Assembly (NCBI GenBank): GCA_022794265.1 | Contig: JAAWEK010000002.1 | Span: 38,479-102,478 of the forward strand | DNA length: 64,000 nt | Reading direction: 5' to 3' | Origin: Lachnospiraceae bacterium | GTDB lineage: Bacteria; Bacillota; Clostridia; Lachnospirales; Lachnospiraceae | Shown: in pieces, positions 10,518 through 19,800 of the stretch | How positions within the stretch are numbered: the first letter of the stretch is position 1 | How the letters are laid out: each line of letters opens with the position of its first letter | Notes under the pieces: model-generated | Databases searched by the model: none | What the model saw: only the letters and a program-made list of their open reading frames with translations | What the model was told of the DNA's origin: nothing | Position numbers and translations under genes: made by a program

Positions 10518-10624
10518 AAAATGAATTACAATAGAAATCAATGTTTTTATATTAAAAAGACTTCCTGATTTATGTGTATGATTGAGAAAAAGAATATATG
10601 AGAAAGATTATTGGAGGAATTATC

Positions 10625-11599
10625 ATGTCAAATGAAATTAAGACCATCGGTGTACTTACAAGCGGAGGTGATGCTCCGGGAATGAACGCTGCCATTCGTG
10701 CAGTTGTCAGAACAGCATTATCAAAGGGCCTCAAAGTAAAGGGCATTATGAGAGGATACGCAGGACTTCTTAATGAAGAAATCATCGACATGGACGCCAG
10801 AAGCGTATCTGATATTATTCAGAAAGGCGGAACCATTCTCTATACGGCCAGATGCGAAGAATTCCGTACGGCAGAAGGACAGCAGAAGGGTGCCGAAATA
10901 TGCAGAAAACATGGAATTGACGGACTGGTGGTAATCGGCGGAGATGGTTCTTTTCAGGGAGCGCAGAAGCTTTCCCATTTGGGAATCAACACCATTGGTG
11001 TTCCGGGCACCATTGACCTTGACATTGCATGTACAGATTATACGATTGGATTTGATACTGCTGTTAACACTGCCATGGAAGCCATCGATAAAATCCGTGA
11101 TACATCTACATCCCATGAGAGATGCAGTGTAATTGAAGTTATGGGACGCAGAGCCGGATATATTGCACTGTGGTGCGGAATTGCCAACGGTGCGGAAGAC
11201 ATTCTGCTGCCGGAGCGGTATGATGGTGATGAGTCGAAGCTCATTGAACATATCAAAGATACCAAGAAGAAGGGCAAAAAACATCATATTGTGATTAATG
11301 CGGAAGGAATCGGCGATTCCCAGAAACTGGCGGAGAAGATAGAAGCGGAGACCGGCATGGAAACCAGGGCTACGATTCTCGGACATATGCAGCGTGGCGG
11401 AAGTCCGACATGTAAAGACAGGGTGTATGCTTCCCTGATGGGCGCATATGCGGTTGATTTGTTATGCCAGGGAAAGAGTAACCGGGTAGTTGCATATGCC
11501 CATGGCGATTATGTGGACTATGAAATTGATGAAGCGCTTGCCATGCAGAAGGATATTTCGGAATATCAGTTCAATGTCAGCAAGAATCTTGCAAGATAA
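10625..11599 (+). CDS. pfkA: ATP-dependent 6-phosphofructokinase
   Basis: Commits fructose 6-phosphate to glycolysis. The 324 residues show GGDAPGMNAAIRAVVRTA at the N-terminus, GGDGS (Gly after the Asp marks ATP rather than PPi use), the MGRRAGYIAL substrate segment and HMQRGGSPT. The catalytic loop reads GTIDLDI instead of the common GTIDNDI: both aspartates remain but the Asn between them is Leu. ATG 10625 is chosen over 10598 because GGAGGA lies 5 bases upstream. The next gene starts 6 bp after its stop. Confidence 0.95.
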   Translation: MSNEIKTIGVLTSGGDAPGMNAAIRAVVRTALSKGLKVKGIMRGYAGLLNEEIIDMDARSVSDIIQKGGTILYTARCEEFRTAEGQQKGAEICRKHGIDGLVVIGGDGSFQGAQKLSHLGINTIGVPGTIDLDIACTDYTIGFDTAVNTAMEAIDKIRDTSTSHERCSVIEVMGRRAGYIALWCGIANGAEDILLPERYDGDESKLIEHIKDTKKKGKKHHIVINAEGIGDSQKLAEKIEAETGMETRATILGHMQRGGSPTCKDRVYASLMGAYAVDLLCQGKSNRVVAYAHGDYVDYEIDEALAMQKDISEYQFNVSKNLAR

Positions 11600-11605
11600 A
11601 ACTTT

Positions 11606-12406
11606 ATGATTAGTTCCATAAATAATTCCCAGATAAAGAATATTCTGGCATTGAAAAATAAAGCAAAAGTAAGACGGGAACAGGGATGTTTTATTGTGGA
11701 AGGTATACGGATGTTTACGGAAATACCACGAGACTCTCTGGTAAAGACTTATATATCGGAATCCTTTGTTCCGGAAATGAGCGGGAAGAACATTATAGCT
11801 CCGGAAACCTGTGAAGTGGTATCCGACCGGGTATTTCAGGCAATGTCGGATACGGTTACTCCTCAGGGAATACTGGCGGTTGTACGGCAGAATAACCGGA
11901 GTTTTGAACAGATTCTGGATTGTGAACATTCCGTGCGGAGTCATTGTTATATGGTTCTCGAAAATATTCAGGATCCCGGAAATCTGGGTACCATTATCCG
12001 GACTTCCGAGGGGGCAGGTGTTTCGGCGGTAATCATGAGCCGGAACACGGCGGATATCTACAATCCTAAAGTTGTACGCTCTACTATGGGTTCTGTTTTC
12101 CGGGTGCCTTATATATATGTGGATGATCTGGAAGATGTGGTAGGGAAAATGAAAGAGCGGAACATAACCATATATGCGGCGCATCTGAAGGGAAATGCAG
12201 ACTATGATGAAGGGGACTATACAAAACCTTCTGCTTTTCTGATTGGAAATGAAGGCAATGGCCTGAGCCGTGAACTGACGGCTCTGGCTGACCGTCTGAT
12301 CCGGATACCCATGTGCGGACAGGTGGAATCTTTAAATGCAGCAAGCGCGGCAACGGTACTTATGTATGAATCTTACCGGCAGAACCGCAGGAATCTGCCG
12401 GATTGA
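11606..12406 (+). CDS. SpoU/TrmH-family RNA 2'-O-methyltransferase
   Basis: SPOUT methyltransferase of 266 residues, predicted to methylate a ribose 2'-OH in rRNA or tRNA with S-adenosylmethionine. The N-terminal substrate-binding domain (about 1-95) is followed by the three SPOUT knot motifs: NPGNLGTIIRT-type (here DPGNLGTIIRTSEGAG, about 128), FLIGNEGNGLS (about 211), and IPMCGQVESLNAASAATVLMYE (about 234). It resembles the RlmB/TrmH-like proteins often next to pfkA or pheS in Firmicutes; the target RNA site is not known. It is coupled to pfkA and ends at a strong terminator. Confidence 0.9.
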   Translation: MISSINNSQIKNILALKNKAKVRREQGCFIVEGIRMFTEIPRDSLVKTYISESFVPEMSGKNIIAPETCEVVSDRVFQAMSDTVTPQGILAVVRQNNRSFEQILDCEHSVRSHCYMVLENIQDPGNLGTIIRTSEGAGVSAVIMSRNTADIYNPKVVRSTMGSVFRVPYIYVDDLEDVVGKMKERNITIYAAHLKGNADYDEGDYTKPSAFLIGNEGNGLSRELTALADRLIRIPMCGQVESLNAASAATVLMYESYRQNRRNLPD

Positions 12407-12446
12407 ATCAGAATCCATGGGTTTCAGATATGAAAAGATTCAATAT

Positions 12447-12485
12447 AAAAAGGATATCAGCAGTTTTCTGCTGATATCCTTTTTT
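12447..12485. terminator. Bidirectional intrinsic terminator
   Basis: A perfect 13-bp stem (AGGATATCAGCAG with its complement, loop TTTT) is flanked by AAAA on the left and TTTTT on the right, so it can stop transcription from the methyltransferase gene and from the convergent gene at 12508-12942. Confidence 0.88.
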
Positions 12486-12507
12486 CTGCTTTCTGCAGGA
12501 AATTTAA

Positions 12508-12942
12508 TTATAATTCTACAAAATAATCTCCATTTGATAATCCGTTTACAACAAAGTAAGCTCTGTGTTCTTCAGGCTTAACATAAATCTCAATTGAGTT
12601 TATTTCATCAAGTTTGCCCTGGAATTTCTCTACCCATGCTGTTTTCACATTGGCAAGAATATCATCTGCGGCGATTTCCTTTCCGCTAAATTGAAGTATG
12701 TAATTAGGAGTAACTTCAACAGCTTTTTTTGCAGTTTTCTTTGCAGTTGTTGTAGTATTCGTCTCTGATGTCTTTTTAGTAGTTGCCTTTTTGGCAGTTG
12801 CAGTCTTTTTGGCAGCCGGTTTCTTTTCGGTTTCTGTTTTAACAGCTTTTACTTCTTCTTTTTTTGCCTCGACTGTTTCGTTTGCAGTAACTTTGGCAGC
12901 GGTCTTGGTATCTGCTGCGCTTGTACTTAAACTTGATTTCAT
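12508..12942 (-). CDS. Lysine/alanine-rich protein, DUF6465-like
   Basis: 144-residue protein in two parts. Residues about 1-85 are a low-complexity Ala/Lys/Thr tail with AAKKTA- and ATTKK-type repeats, like the DNA-binding tails of histone H1-like proteins. The C-terminal part (about 86-144, from YILQFSGKEIAADDI) is a small folded domain seen in many Lachnospiraceae proteins that I recall as DUF6465. A role in nucleic-acid binding is inference only. The ATG at 12942 follows AGGAGG by 8 bases; a longer in-frame extension to 13065 has no ribosome site and covers the promoter. Confidence 0.75.
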   Translation of the reverse strand: MKSSLSTSAADTKTAAKVTANETVEAKKEEVKAVKTETEKKPAAKKTATAKKATTKKTSETNTTTTAKKTAKKAVEVTPNYILQFSGKEIAADDILANVKTAWVEKFQGKLDEINSIEIYVKPEEHRAYFVVNGLSNGDYFVEL

Positions 12943-13037
12943 AATACATATTCCTCCTTGTTTAGGATAACTCCTAGCTAGATAATAAACCTTTATCAGA
13001 ATTTTTGCAACTATTTCCTGATTTTTCTTTAACAAAT

Positions 13038-13065
13038 ACCATATATTTTTATCGAAACGGGTCAA
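13038..13065 (-). promoter_or_regulatory. SigA-like promoter for the lysine-rich gene
   Basis: On the minus strand, TTGACC (13065-13060), a 16-bp spacer and TATGGT (13043-13038) lie about 100 bp before the ATG at 12942. Confidence 0.55.
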
Positions 13066-13158
13066 TTTTATACAAAATAGCTAAAAAATTAGTTATTAGA
13101 GGAGAGAAATTTGGTGATTGGTTAAATCATGGTTATTATTTTTAAAATTCAGGGGGGG

Positions 13159-13187
13159 TTGACAAATACAGTTCTCTCTGTTAAAAT
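13159..13187 (+). promoter_or_regulatory. Strong SigA-type promoter for the cell-wall hydrolase gene
   Basis: TTGACA (13159-13164), a 17-bp spacer and TAAAAT (13182-13187) stand 73 bp before the start codon. A run of seven G precedes it. Confidence 0.8.
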
Positions 13188-13259
13188 ACTTCCGTAATAA
13201 AATTTAACAAAAACGTAATAATTACGAATAATAATCGTAATTATTTGCAGGAGGTTTTC

Positions 13260-14549
13260 ATGAAGTTAAATGGGAAAGGTATAGCGATACTGGCCGGTAC
13301 ATGTATTATGGCATTAATCGCTCTGATCATTGTAGGAGTATCCGGTGCTGTAACCACAACGAATGATACTGACAACGTTATGAGTATGAATGGAACCATT
13401 AGTGAGGCAGATAATAATATCAGCGCCGATGTAGCGGCGGCAGAACAGATTCTTCTCCGGTTTAAAAATCCGGGTGAAACACAAAGCGGTAATGGGGAAT
13501 CATCTGCAGAAAGCGAAAATGTAAAAGAAACGGAGCAGCAGTCAACTGAGGCAGCAACAGAGCCGGTTACGGAACCGGAAACAGAAGCGCCGTCACCATA
13601 CGCAAATAAGTTTATGGTAAATGTTACGGAGTATCTCAACATCCGTGCGGAAGCCAGTCAGGATTCCCAGGTTGTGGGAAAACTTTATCCGGGTTCCGGC
13701 GGTGATGTTCTGGAACGGGGAGCGGAATGGACAAAAATCAGTTCCGGCTCAGTTGAGGGATATGTGGCGAATCAATATATTGTATTTGGAGCTGAGGCAG
13801 AAGCCAAAGCTAATGAAGTTGGAAAATTAAAGGTAACGGTTCTGACTGACAGTTTAAGAATCCGGAAAACGCCAAGTACCGAATCAGGAATCTGGGAGCT
13901 GGCTTCTGAGGGAGAAGTATTTGATGGTATCGGATATGACGGAGACTTTATCGGGATTTATTATGACGGAGAAATCGCATTCCTTTCTTTGGATTATGTA
14001 AATGTGGAACTGGTAATTAAAAAGGCAATTTCCATTGAAGAGGAACAGGAACAGATTCGTCTTGCAGAGGAAGCAAAGAGAGCCGAAGAGGAAGAGCGCT
14101 TAAGAAAAGAGCAGGAAGCGAATGAAGCTATGGAACGTGCGGCCAGAGAGAGCCAGTATGTTGAGACCGTAAAGACATCCGCATATAATATTTCGGAATC
14201 CGATGTATATCTGCTGGCATGTCTGGTCATGGCAGAAGCGGGATATGAACCGTATGAAGGAAAGCTTGCGGTTGCCAATGTAGTATTGAACCGTTTATCC
14301 GGCGGAGCTTATGGAAGTACAATGTCGGATGTCATTTATGCCAGAGGACAGTTTTCGGTAGCAGCCAGCGGAAGACTGGCAACAGTTCTTTCCCAGGGAC
14401 CGAACAGCGAATCGGTGCGTGCGGCAGAGGAAGCTATTTCTGGTGTGAACAATGTACCAATGTATGCAAATTTTTGTGCATTATATGTAGCCAATTATTC
14501 CAGATATAATAATTATACGATTATCGGTAATCAGGTATTTTATAACTAA
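13260..14549 (+). CDS. SH3-domain SleB-like cell-wall/spore-cortex hydrolase
   Basis: Secreted 429-residue hydrolase. After an N-terminal membrane or signal segment (GIAILAGTCIMALIALIIVG) there is an acidic Thr/Glu-rich linker, two bacterial SH3 domains (about 115-175 and 190-250), a charged coiled coil (about 255-300), and a C-terminal SleB-type domain. The last contains the catalytic-Glu region ACLVMAEAGYEPYEGK and the AVANVVLNRL motif typical of SleB/CwlJ lytic transglycosylases of the spore cortex. ATG 13260 follows GCAGGAGG by 6 bases. A SigA-type promoter precedes it, so it may act in vegetative cells too. A small spore-protein gene follows. Confidence 0.85.
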   Translation: MKLNGKGIAILAGTCIMALIALIIVGVSGAVTTTNDTDNVMSMNGTISEADNNISADVAAAEQILLRFKNPGETQSGNGESSAESENVKETEQQSTEAATEPVTEPETEAPSPYANKFMVNVTEYLNIRAEASQDSQVVGKLYPGSGGDVLERGAEWTKISSGSVEGYVANQYIVFGAEAEAKANEVGKLKVTVLTDSLRIRKTPSTESGIWELASEGEVFDGIGYDGDFIGIYYDGEIAFLSLDYVNVELVIKKAISIEEEQEQIRLAEEAKRAEEEERLRKEQEANEAMERAARESQYVETVKTSAYNISESDVYLLACLVMAEAGYEPYEGKLAVANVVLNRLSGGAYGSTMSDVIYARGQFSVAASGRLATVLSQGPNSESVRAAEEAISGVNNVPMYANFCALYVANYSRYNNYTIIGNQVFYN

Positions 14550-14561
14550 AGAACAGTTAAA

Positions 14562-14601
14562 AGTCATGGAGCAGATGAACGCCTGCCCATGGCTTTTTTT
14601 T
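14562..14601 (+). terminator. Intrinsic terminator after the hydrolase gene
   Basis: AGTCATGG-A-GCAG pairs with CTGC-CCATGGCT (one G-U, one bulge), followed by nine T-rich bases (14593-14601). Confidence 0.85.
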
Positions 14602-14674
14602 GGCAAATTTTTTGCATAAAAGCAATTTACGGGGATATGATACATAATATAAAGATAAAAGGGGAGTGAAATAT

Positions 14675-14866
14675 ATGACAGATTTTAACGCATTATCCGA
14701 GAAGGACAAATTAAAATATGAAATAGCAGAGGAACTGGGATTGTTGGATAAAGTCAGGGAAAAGGGATGGAAAGGATTATCTGCAAAAGAATCAGGCAGA
14801 ATCGGAGGGATTATGACGAACCGGCTGCGGCAACAGAAAAATGAGAAAAACAATTTAGAAGAATAA
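14675..14866 (+). CDS. Small acid-soluble spore protein, SspF-like
   Basis: 63 residues with the alpha/beta-SASP pattern: LKYEIAEELGLLDKV, then GWKGLSAKESGRIGGIM, close in shape to Bacillus SspF (KYELAKELG..DTV..GWG.I.A.DAG). Such proteins coat DNA in the dormant spore. ATG 14675 follows AAAGGGGAG by 8 bases; an in-frame GTG at 14666 lies inside that ribosome site. The upstream ACATAATATA looks like part of a late sporulation promoter but no matching -35 was found. Evidence, with SleB-like and PdaB-like genes, that the host makes spores. Confidence 0.82.
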   Translation: MTDFNALSEKDKLKYEIAEELGLLDKVREKGWKGLSAKESGRIGGIMTNRLRQQKNEKNNLEE

Positions 14867-14898
14867 AGCAGTAATTTCCGTAAATGGCAATATTAGTA

Positions 14899-14928
14899 TT
14901 GAACATTTTACCGAATTTGTGGTACAAT
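14899..14928 (+). promoter_or_regulatory. Promoter for the SufC/SufB-like pair
   Basis: TTGAAC (14899-14904), an 18-bp spacer and TACAAT (14923-14928), about 80 bp before the ATPase gene. Confidence 0.6.
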
Positions 14929-15007
14929 ATCGGATAAAGCTTTAAAAGAATAATATACGGAATCCAATATTTTGTTTCAATATATCAGAAAGACTATGGA
15001 GGTAAAG

Positions 15008-15727
15008 ATGTTAGAACTAAAGAATGTGTCATTTGAAGTTTCAGAGGGGACAAATGATAAGGGTATTCTAAAAAATGTAAATCTTAACATAGATGACAAA
15101 AAGTTTTTAGCCATCACCGGACCAAATGGTGGGGGAAAATCCACGTTGGCAAAATTAATCGCAGGGATATATAAGCCCACGTCAGGACGCATATTGTTTG
15201 ACGGAACGGATATTACGGATATGAGCATTACGGAGCGGGCAAAGATGGGAATCAGTTTTGCTTTTCAGCAGCCGGTACGGTTTAAGGGCATCAAGGTAAA
15301 AGACCTGATCAAACTGGCGGCCGGAGATGCGATTTCTGTGAAAGGTGCCTGTGAATATCTGTCGGAAGTGGGACTGTGCGCAAGAGATTATATTAACCGG
15401 GATGTAGACGGCAGTTTGTCCGGCGGAGAGTTAAAACGCATCGAGATTGCCACTATTATTGCCAGAGGTACAAAATTAAGTGTATTTGATGAGCCGGAAG
15501 CGGGTATAGATTTATGGAGCTTTAAGAACCTTATACAGGTGTTTGAAAAAATGCATAAGGAACACGAAGCTTCCATTATCATCATTTCCCATCAGGAGAG
15601 AATACTGAATATTGCAGATGAGATTGTGGTGCTGGCAAACGGAGAATTGAAAGCACAGGGCAAAAAAGATGAGATTTTACCGGAATTGCTGAACGGAACA
15701 GGCGGATGCAAATTCTATCAGGATTAA
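15008..15727 (+). CDS. sufC: SufC-like ABC ATPase of a minimal Fe-S assembly system
   Basis: 239-residue soluble ABC ATPase. Walker A is GPNGGGKST, the signature is LSGGELKRIEIA, Walker B runs into FDEPEAGID, and the H-loop is IISHQ. The DEPEAGID variant marks SufC rather than a transporter ATPase. SufC drives Fe-S cluster scaffold remodelling. ATG 15008 follows GGAGG by 7 bases; the upstream extension to 14972 lacks a site. It is paired only with one SufB/SufD-like gene 21 bp downstream, with no sufS, sufU or second scaffold in the window. Confidence 0.9.
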   Translation: MLELKNVSFEVSEGTNDKGILKNVNLNIDDKKFLAITGPNGGGKSTLAKLIAGIYKPTSGRILFDGTDITDMSITERAKMGISFAFQQPVRFKGIKVKDLIKLAAGDAISVKGACEYLSEVGLCARDYINRDVDGSLSGGELKRIEIATIIARGTKLSVFDEPEAGIDLWSFKNLIQVFEKMHKEHEASIIIISHQERILNIADEIVVLANGELKAQGKKDEILPELLNGTGGCKFYQD

Positions 15728-15748
15728 TATAAGGAAGGAAATGGTAAA

Positions 15749-16681
15749 ATGGAATTTAAGAAAATAGATAAGATACAGTTAAGCCTTCTGGAAGAGATTG
15801 CAGGACTCCATGAGGTTCCAAAGGGAGCTTATAATATAAGGGCAAACGGAGCAGGGGCAGCAAGAAGTACCACGGCTAATATCGATATAGTGACCAAAGA
15901 GGATAAGGATGGTATAGATATCATTATAAAACCGGGAACCAAAAACGAAAGCGTCCATATTCCGGTGGTTATCAGTGAAACCGGACTAACAGATTTAGTA
16001 TATAATGATTTTTTTATAGGAGAAGATTCGGATGTTACCATAATAGCCGGATGCGGAATACATAACAGCGGAGAAAAAAAATCTGAACATGACGGTATTC
16101 ACACGTTTCATGTGGGTAAAAATGCAAAAGTGAGATATGTGGAGAAGCATTACGGAAAAGGCGACGGTAAGGGTGAAAACATTATGAATCCCACCACAAT
16201 CGTTACCATTGACGAAGGCGGTTATATGGAAATGGAAACCGTTCAGATTAAAGGCATTGATTCCACAGACCGGATTACCACTGCGCAGTTGGGGAAGGAT
16301 GCCAAGCTGGTGATTAAAGAGGCGCTGATGACACACGGAACACAGTATGCCAAATCCAGTTTTGAAGTAAATCTGGATGGGGAAAATTCCAGCGCTAATG
16401 TGATTTCAAGGGCTGTTGCCAAAGATGATTCCAAACAATTATTTATTTCAAAAATAAATGGAAATAATAAATGTGCTGGACATACAGAATGTGATGCTAT
16501 TATCATGGATAATGCAAAGATCAGTGCGGTTCCTGAAATTACCGCAAACAATCTGGAAGCACAGCTTATACACGAAGCAGCCATTGGAAAAATTGCAGGA
16601 GAGCAGATCATAAAACTGATGACGCTGGGACTGACTGAAGAAGAAGCAGAACAGGAAATCGTTAACGGATTTTTAAAATAG
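15749..16681 (+). CDS. sufB: SufB/SufD-family scaffold protein (SmsB-like)
   Basis: 310-residue beta-helix protein of the SufBD family, shorter than classical SufB (about 470). The C-terminal core matches SufB around HTECDAIIMDNAKISAVPEI and the LIHEAAIGKIAGEQ motif, and ends with the usual EEAEQEIVNGFL. The cysteine after the IMDN-like segment of E. coli SufB is Ala here. Together with the upstream ATPase it forms the two-gene arrangement described as SMS (SUF-like minimal system) in archaea and Clostridia. GGAAGGAAATGG precedes the ATG. Confidence 0.85.
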   Translation: MEFKKIDKIQLSLLEEIAGLHEVPKGAYNIRANGAGAARSTTANIDIVTKEDKDGIDIIIKPGTKNESVHIPVVISETGLTDLVYNDFFIGEDSDVTIIAGCGIHNSGEKKSEHDGIHTFHVGKNAKVRYVEKHYGKGDGKGENIMNPTTIVTIDEGGYMEMETVQIKGIDSTDRITTAQLGKDAKLVIKEALMTHGTQYAKSSFEVNLDGENSSANVISRAVAKDDSKQLFISKINGNNKCAGHTECDAIIMDNAKISAVPEITANNLEAQLIHEAAIGKIAGEQIIKLMTLGLTEEEAEQEIVNGFLK

Positions 16682-16839
16682 AATCATGGCAGATAGTTTT
16701 AATCGGCCGGGCTGTAATAGAAAATATAGCTTCTATCTCTGTTGATAGAAGCTATTCAATTATATATGGTCCGGAGAAAAGAATTTATGGAAAAGGAATA
16801 TGCAACACAGGAAGACCTGTGTAATGCAAGGGTATAAGA
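16682..16839 (+). other. Intergenic region with two hairpins before the activase gene
   Basis: A 12-bp perfect stem ATAGCTTCTATC (16726-16737, 16744-16755) has no T-tract and is a poor terminator. A second 7-bp hairpin, ACACAGG-AAGA-CCTGTGT (16805-16822), lies just before the weak ribosome site of the 1403-residue gene, inside a possible 16-codon ORF (ATG at 16788, TAA at 16836-16838). They may control translation or attenuation; this is inference. Confidence 0.4.
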
Positions 16840-19800
16840 ATGTACACACTTGGAATAGATATCGGATCTACCACTGTGAAGGTAGTAATTCTTGACGAAG
16901 AAAATAATATGTTATTTTCTGCATATGAAAGACATTATGCGAATATTATAGAAACATTGGGAATGTTAGTTGAACAGGCATATGAGAAACTGGGAGATGT
17001 GAATCTGGCGCCTATGATTACCGGATCCGGCGGTCTGACCATATCAAAACATCTGGATATTCCTTTTGTGCAGGAAGTGGTTGCCGTTGCAGCTTCTCTG
17101 AAATCCTATGCGCCTCATACGGATGTAGCCATTGAGCTGGGGGGAGAGGATGCAAAGATTATTTATTTTACAGGGGGACTGGACCAGAGAATGAACGGAA
17201 TCTGTGCAGGAGGCACCGGATCGTTTATTGATCAGATGGCTTCCCTGCTGACTACGGATGCGGCAGGATTAAACGAATATGCCAAATCCTATAAAGCTGT
17301 GTATCCTATTGCAGCCAGATGCGGAGTATTTGCGAAATCGGATATCCAGCCGCTGATCAATGAAGGTGCCACAAAGGAAGATCTGGCGGCATCTATTTTT
17401 CAGGCAGTGGTAAATCAGACCATCAGCGGACTGGCCTGTGGAAAACCTATTCGGGGAAATGTGGCGTTTTTAGGGGGACCATTGCATTTTCTTACGGAAC
17501 TGAAACAGGCATTTATCCGGACACTGAATCTGGAGGGAGAACAGATTATTGCACCAGAACACTCCCATCTGTTTGCGGCAGTGGGAGCCGCCATGAATAC
17601 GGAGTATGATAAGATAACCACCATTGGAGAGCTAAACCGGAAACTGAAATCCGATATACACATGGAATTTGAGGTTACAAGAATGGAGCCGTTGTTTGCG
17701 GATGAAAGTACATACGAAGAATTTATACGGAACCATGATGTACATAAAGTGGCGAAAGGAAAATTGGAGGATTATGAAGGGGACTGTTTTCTGGGAATCG
17801 ATGCAGGTTCCACCACTACCAAGGCAGCCGTGGTTGGAGAAGACGGAACCCTGCTGTATTCCTTTTATAGTAGCAATAACGGCAGTCCGCTGAAGACTAC
17901 CATCCGTGCCATTCGGGAAATATACCAGCTGATGCCGGACAGCGCCAGAATTGTCCGCTCCTGTTCTACCGGATATGGAGAAGCGCTGATTAAGGCGGCG
18001 CTGATGCTGGATGAAGGAGAAGTTGAGACTGTTGCCCACTATAAAGCGGCTGCCTTTTTTGATCCGGAAGTGGATTGTATTCTGGATATCGGCGGCCAGG
18101 ATATGAAGTGCATTAAAATTAAAAACGGTACTGTGGACAAAGTTCAGTTAAACGAAGCCTGTTCTTCCGGTTGCGGTTCTTTTATCGAGACCTTTGCAAA
18201 ATCCCTGAATTATGAAGTGGCAGATTTTGCACAAATTGCTTTATTTGCCCGGAATCCCGTGGATTTAGGCTCCCGATGCACGGTATTTATGAATTCCAAG
18301 GTAAAGCAGGCGCAGAAGGAAGGGGCCACCGTAGAAGATATCTCGGCAGGGCTGGCATATTCCGTAATAAAAAATGCACTGCTGAAAGTCATCAAGGTAA
18401 CGGACCCGGCGGATTTGGGAAAAAGAATCGTCGTTCAGGGAGGAACATTTTATAATAATGCGGTACTTCGGAGTTTTGAAAAAATTTCGGGCTGTGAAGC
18501 GGTAAGACCGGATATTGCGGGAATCATGGGAGCGTTTGGCGCCGCACTGATAGCCAGGGAACATTATGATGGAAGTGAAACTTCCATGCTGCCCTTTGGA
18601 AAAATAGATACCCTTAAATACGATACCGTTATGACCCGATGCAAGGGCTGTACCAATCACTGTATGCTGACAATTAATAAATTTACCGGTGGACGCCAGT
18701 TTATATCAGGAAACCGCTGTGAAAGAGGTCTTGGAAAAGAAAAGAATAAAGATAACATACCGAATATGTTTGAATTTAAAGAAAAACTGCTGTTTCATAT
18801 GGAGACATTGACTGGAGACCAGGCGCCAAGAGGAAAAGTGGGAATTCCAAGGGTGCTGAACATGTATGAGAATTATCCGTTCTGGGCAGCATTTTTTACA
18901 AAGCTGGGATATCAGGTGGTGTTATCCCCACGCTCTGATAGAAATATTTACGAACTGGGTATTGAGTCCATTCCAAGTGAATCTGAATGTTATCCGGCAA
19001 AGCTTGCTCACGGACATGTGACCTGGCTGATCAGACAGGGAATCGATTATATTTTCTATCCATGTATCGTATATGAAAGAAAAGAAATACCGGGCGCCAG
19101 CAATCACTATAATTGTCCTATCGTTGCTTCTTACGGTGAGAATATCCGTAATAATATAGAAGAAATCAGAAACGGAAGCGTAAGGTTTCAGAATCCTTTT
19201 ATGTCTTTTGAAAATGAAACAATCATTGCAGACCGGCTGGCGGAATACTTTGAGACGGAGAACGGAATACCAGGCAGGGAAGTAAGAGAAGCGGTTTCTA
19301 TGGGAATGAAGGCAATGGAGCAGGTTCAGGCGCAGACCAGACTGGAGGGGGAACGGGTACTGCGTTATCTGGAAGAACAGGACATCATTGGTATTGTCCT
19401 TGCCGGTCGTCCGTATCATCTGGATCCAGAGATTAATCATGGAATTCCGGAACTGATTAATTCCTATGGAGTGGCGGTTCTGACCGAAGACAGTATCGCG
19501 CATCTTGGAACGGTGGACCGCCCTACCATAGCAGCAGACCAGTGGACCTATCATTCCAGACTGTATGGGGCTGCTTCTTATGTGAGGAACAGCGACCGTT
19601 TGGAACTGATACAGCTTAATTCCTTTGGATGCGGGCTGGATGCAGTGACCACGGATCAGGTCAGTGATATATTGCAAGCATCTAATAAAATATATACGGT
19701 ACTTAAGATTGATGAAGTGAACAATCTGGGAGCAGCACGGATTCGAATCCGTTCCCTGCTCAGTGCGGTCAGAGAGCGCTCTTTGAAGAATATAACCTGT

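Noticed and set aside
16726-16755. Hairpin as an intrinsic terminator of the SufC/SufB pair
   Set aside because: The stem is good but the following bases (TCAATTATAT) are not a T-tract.
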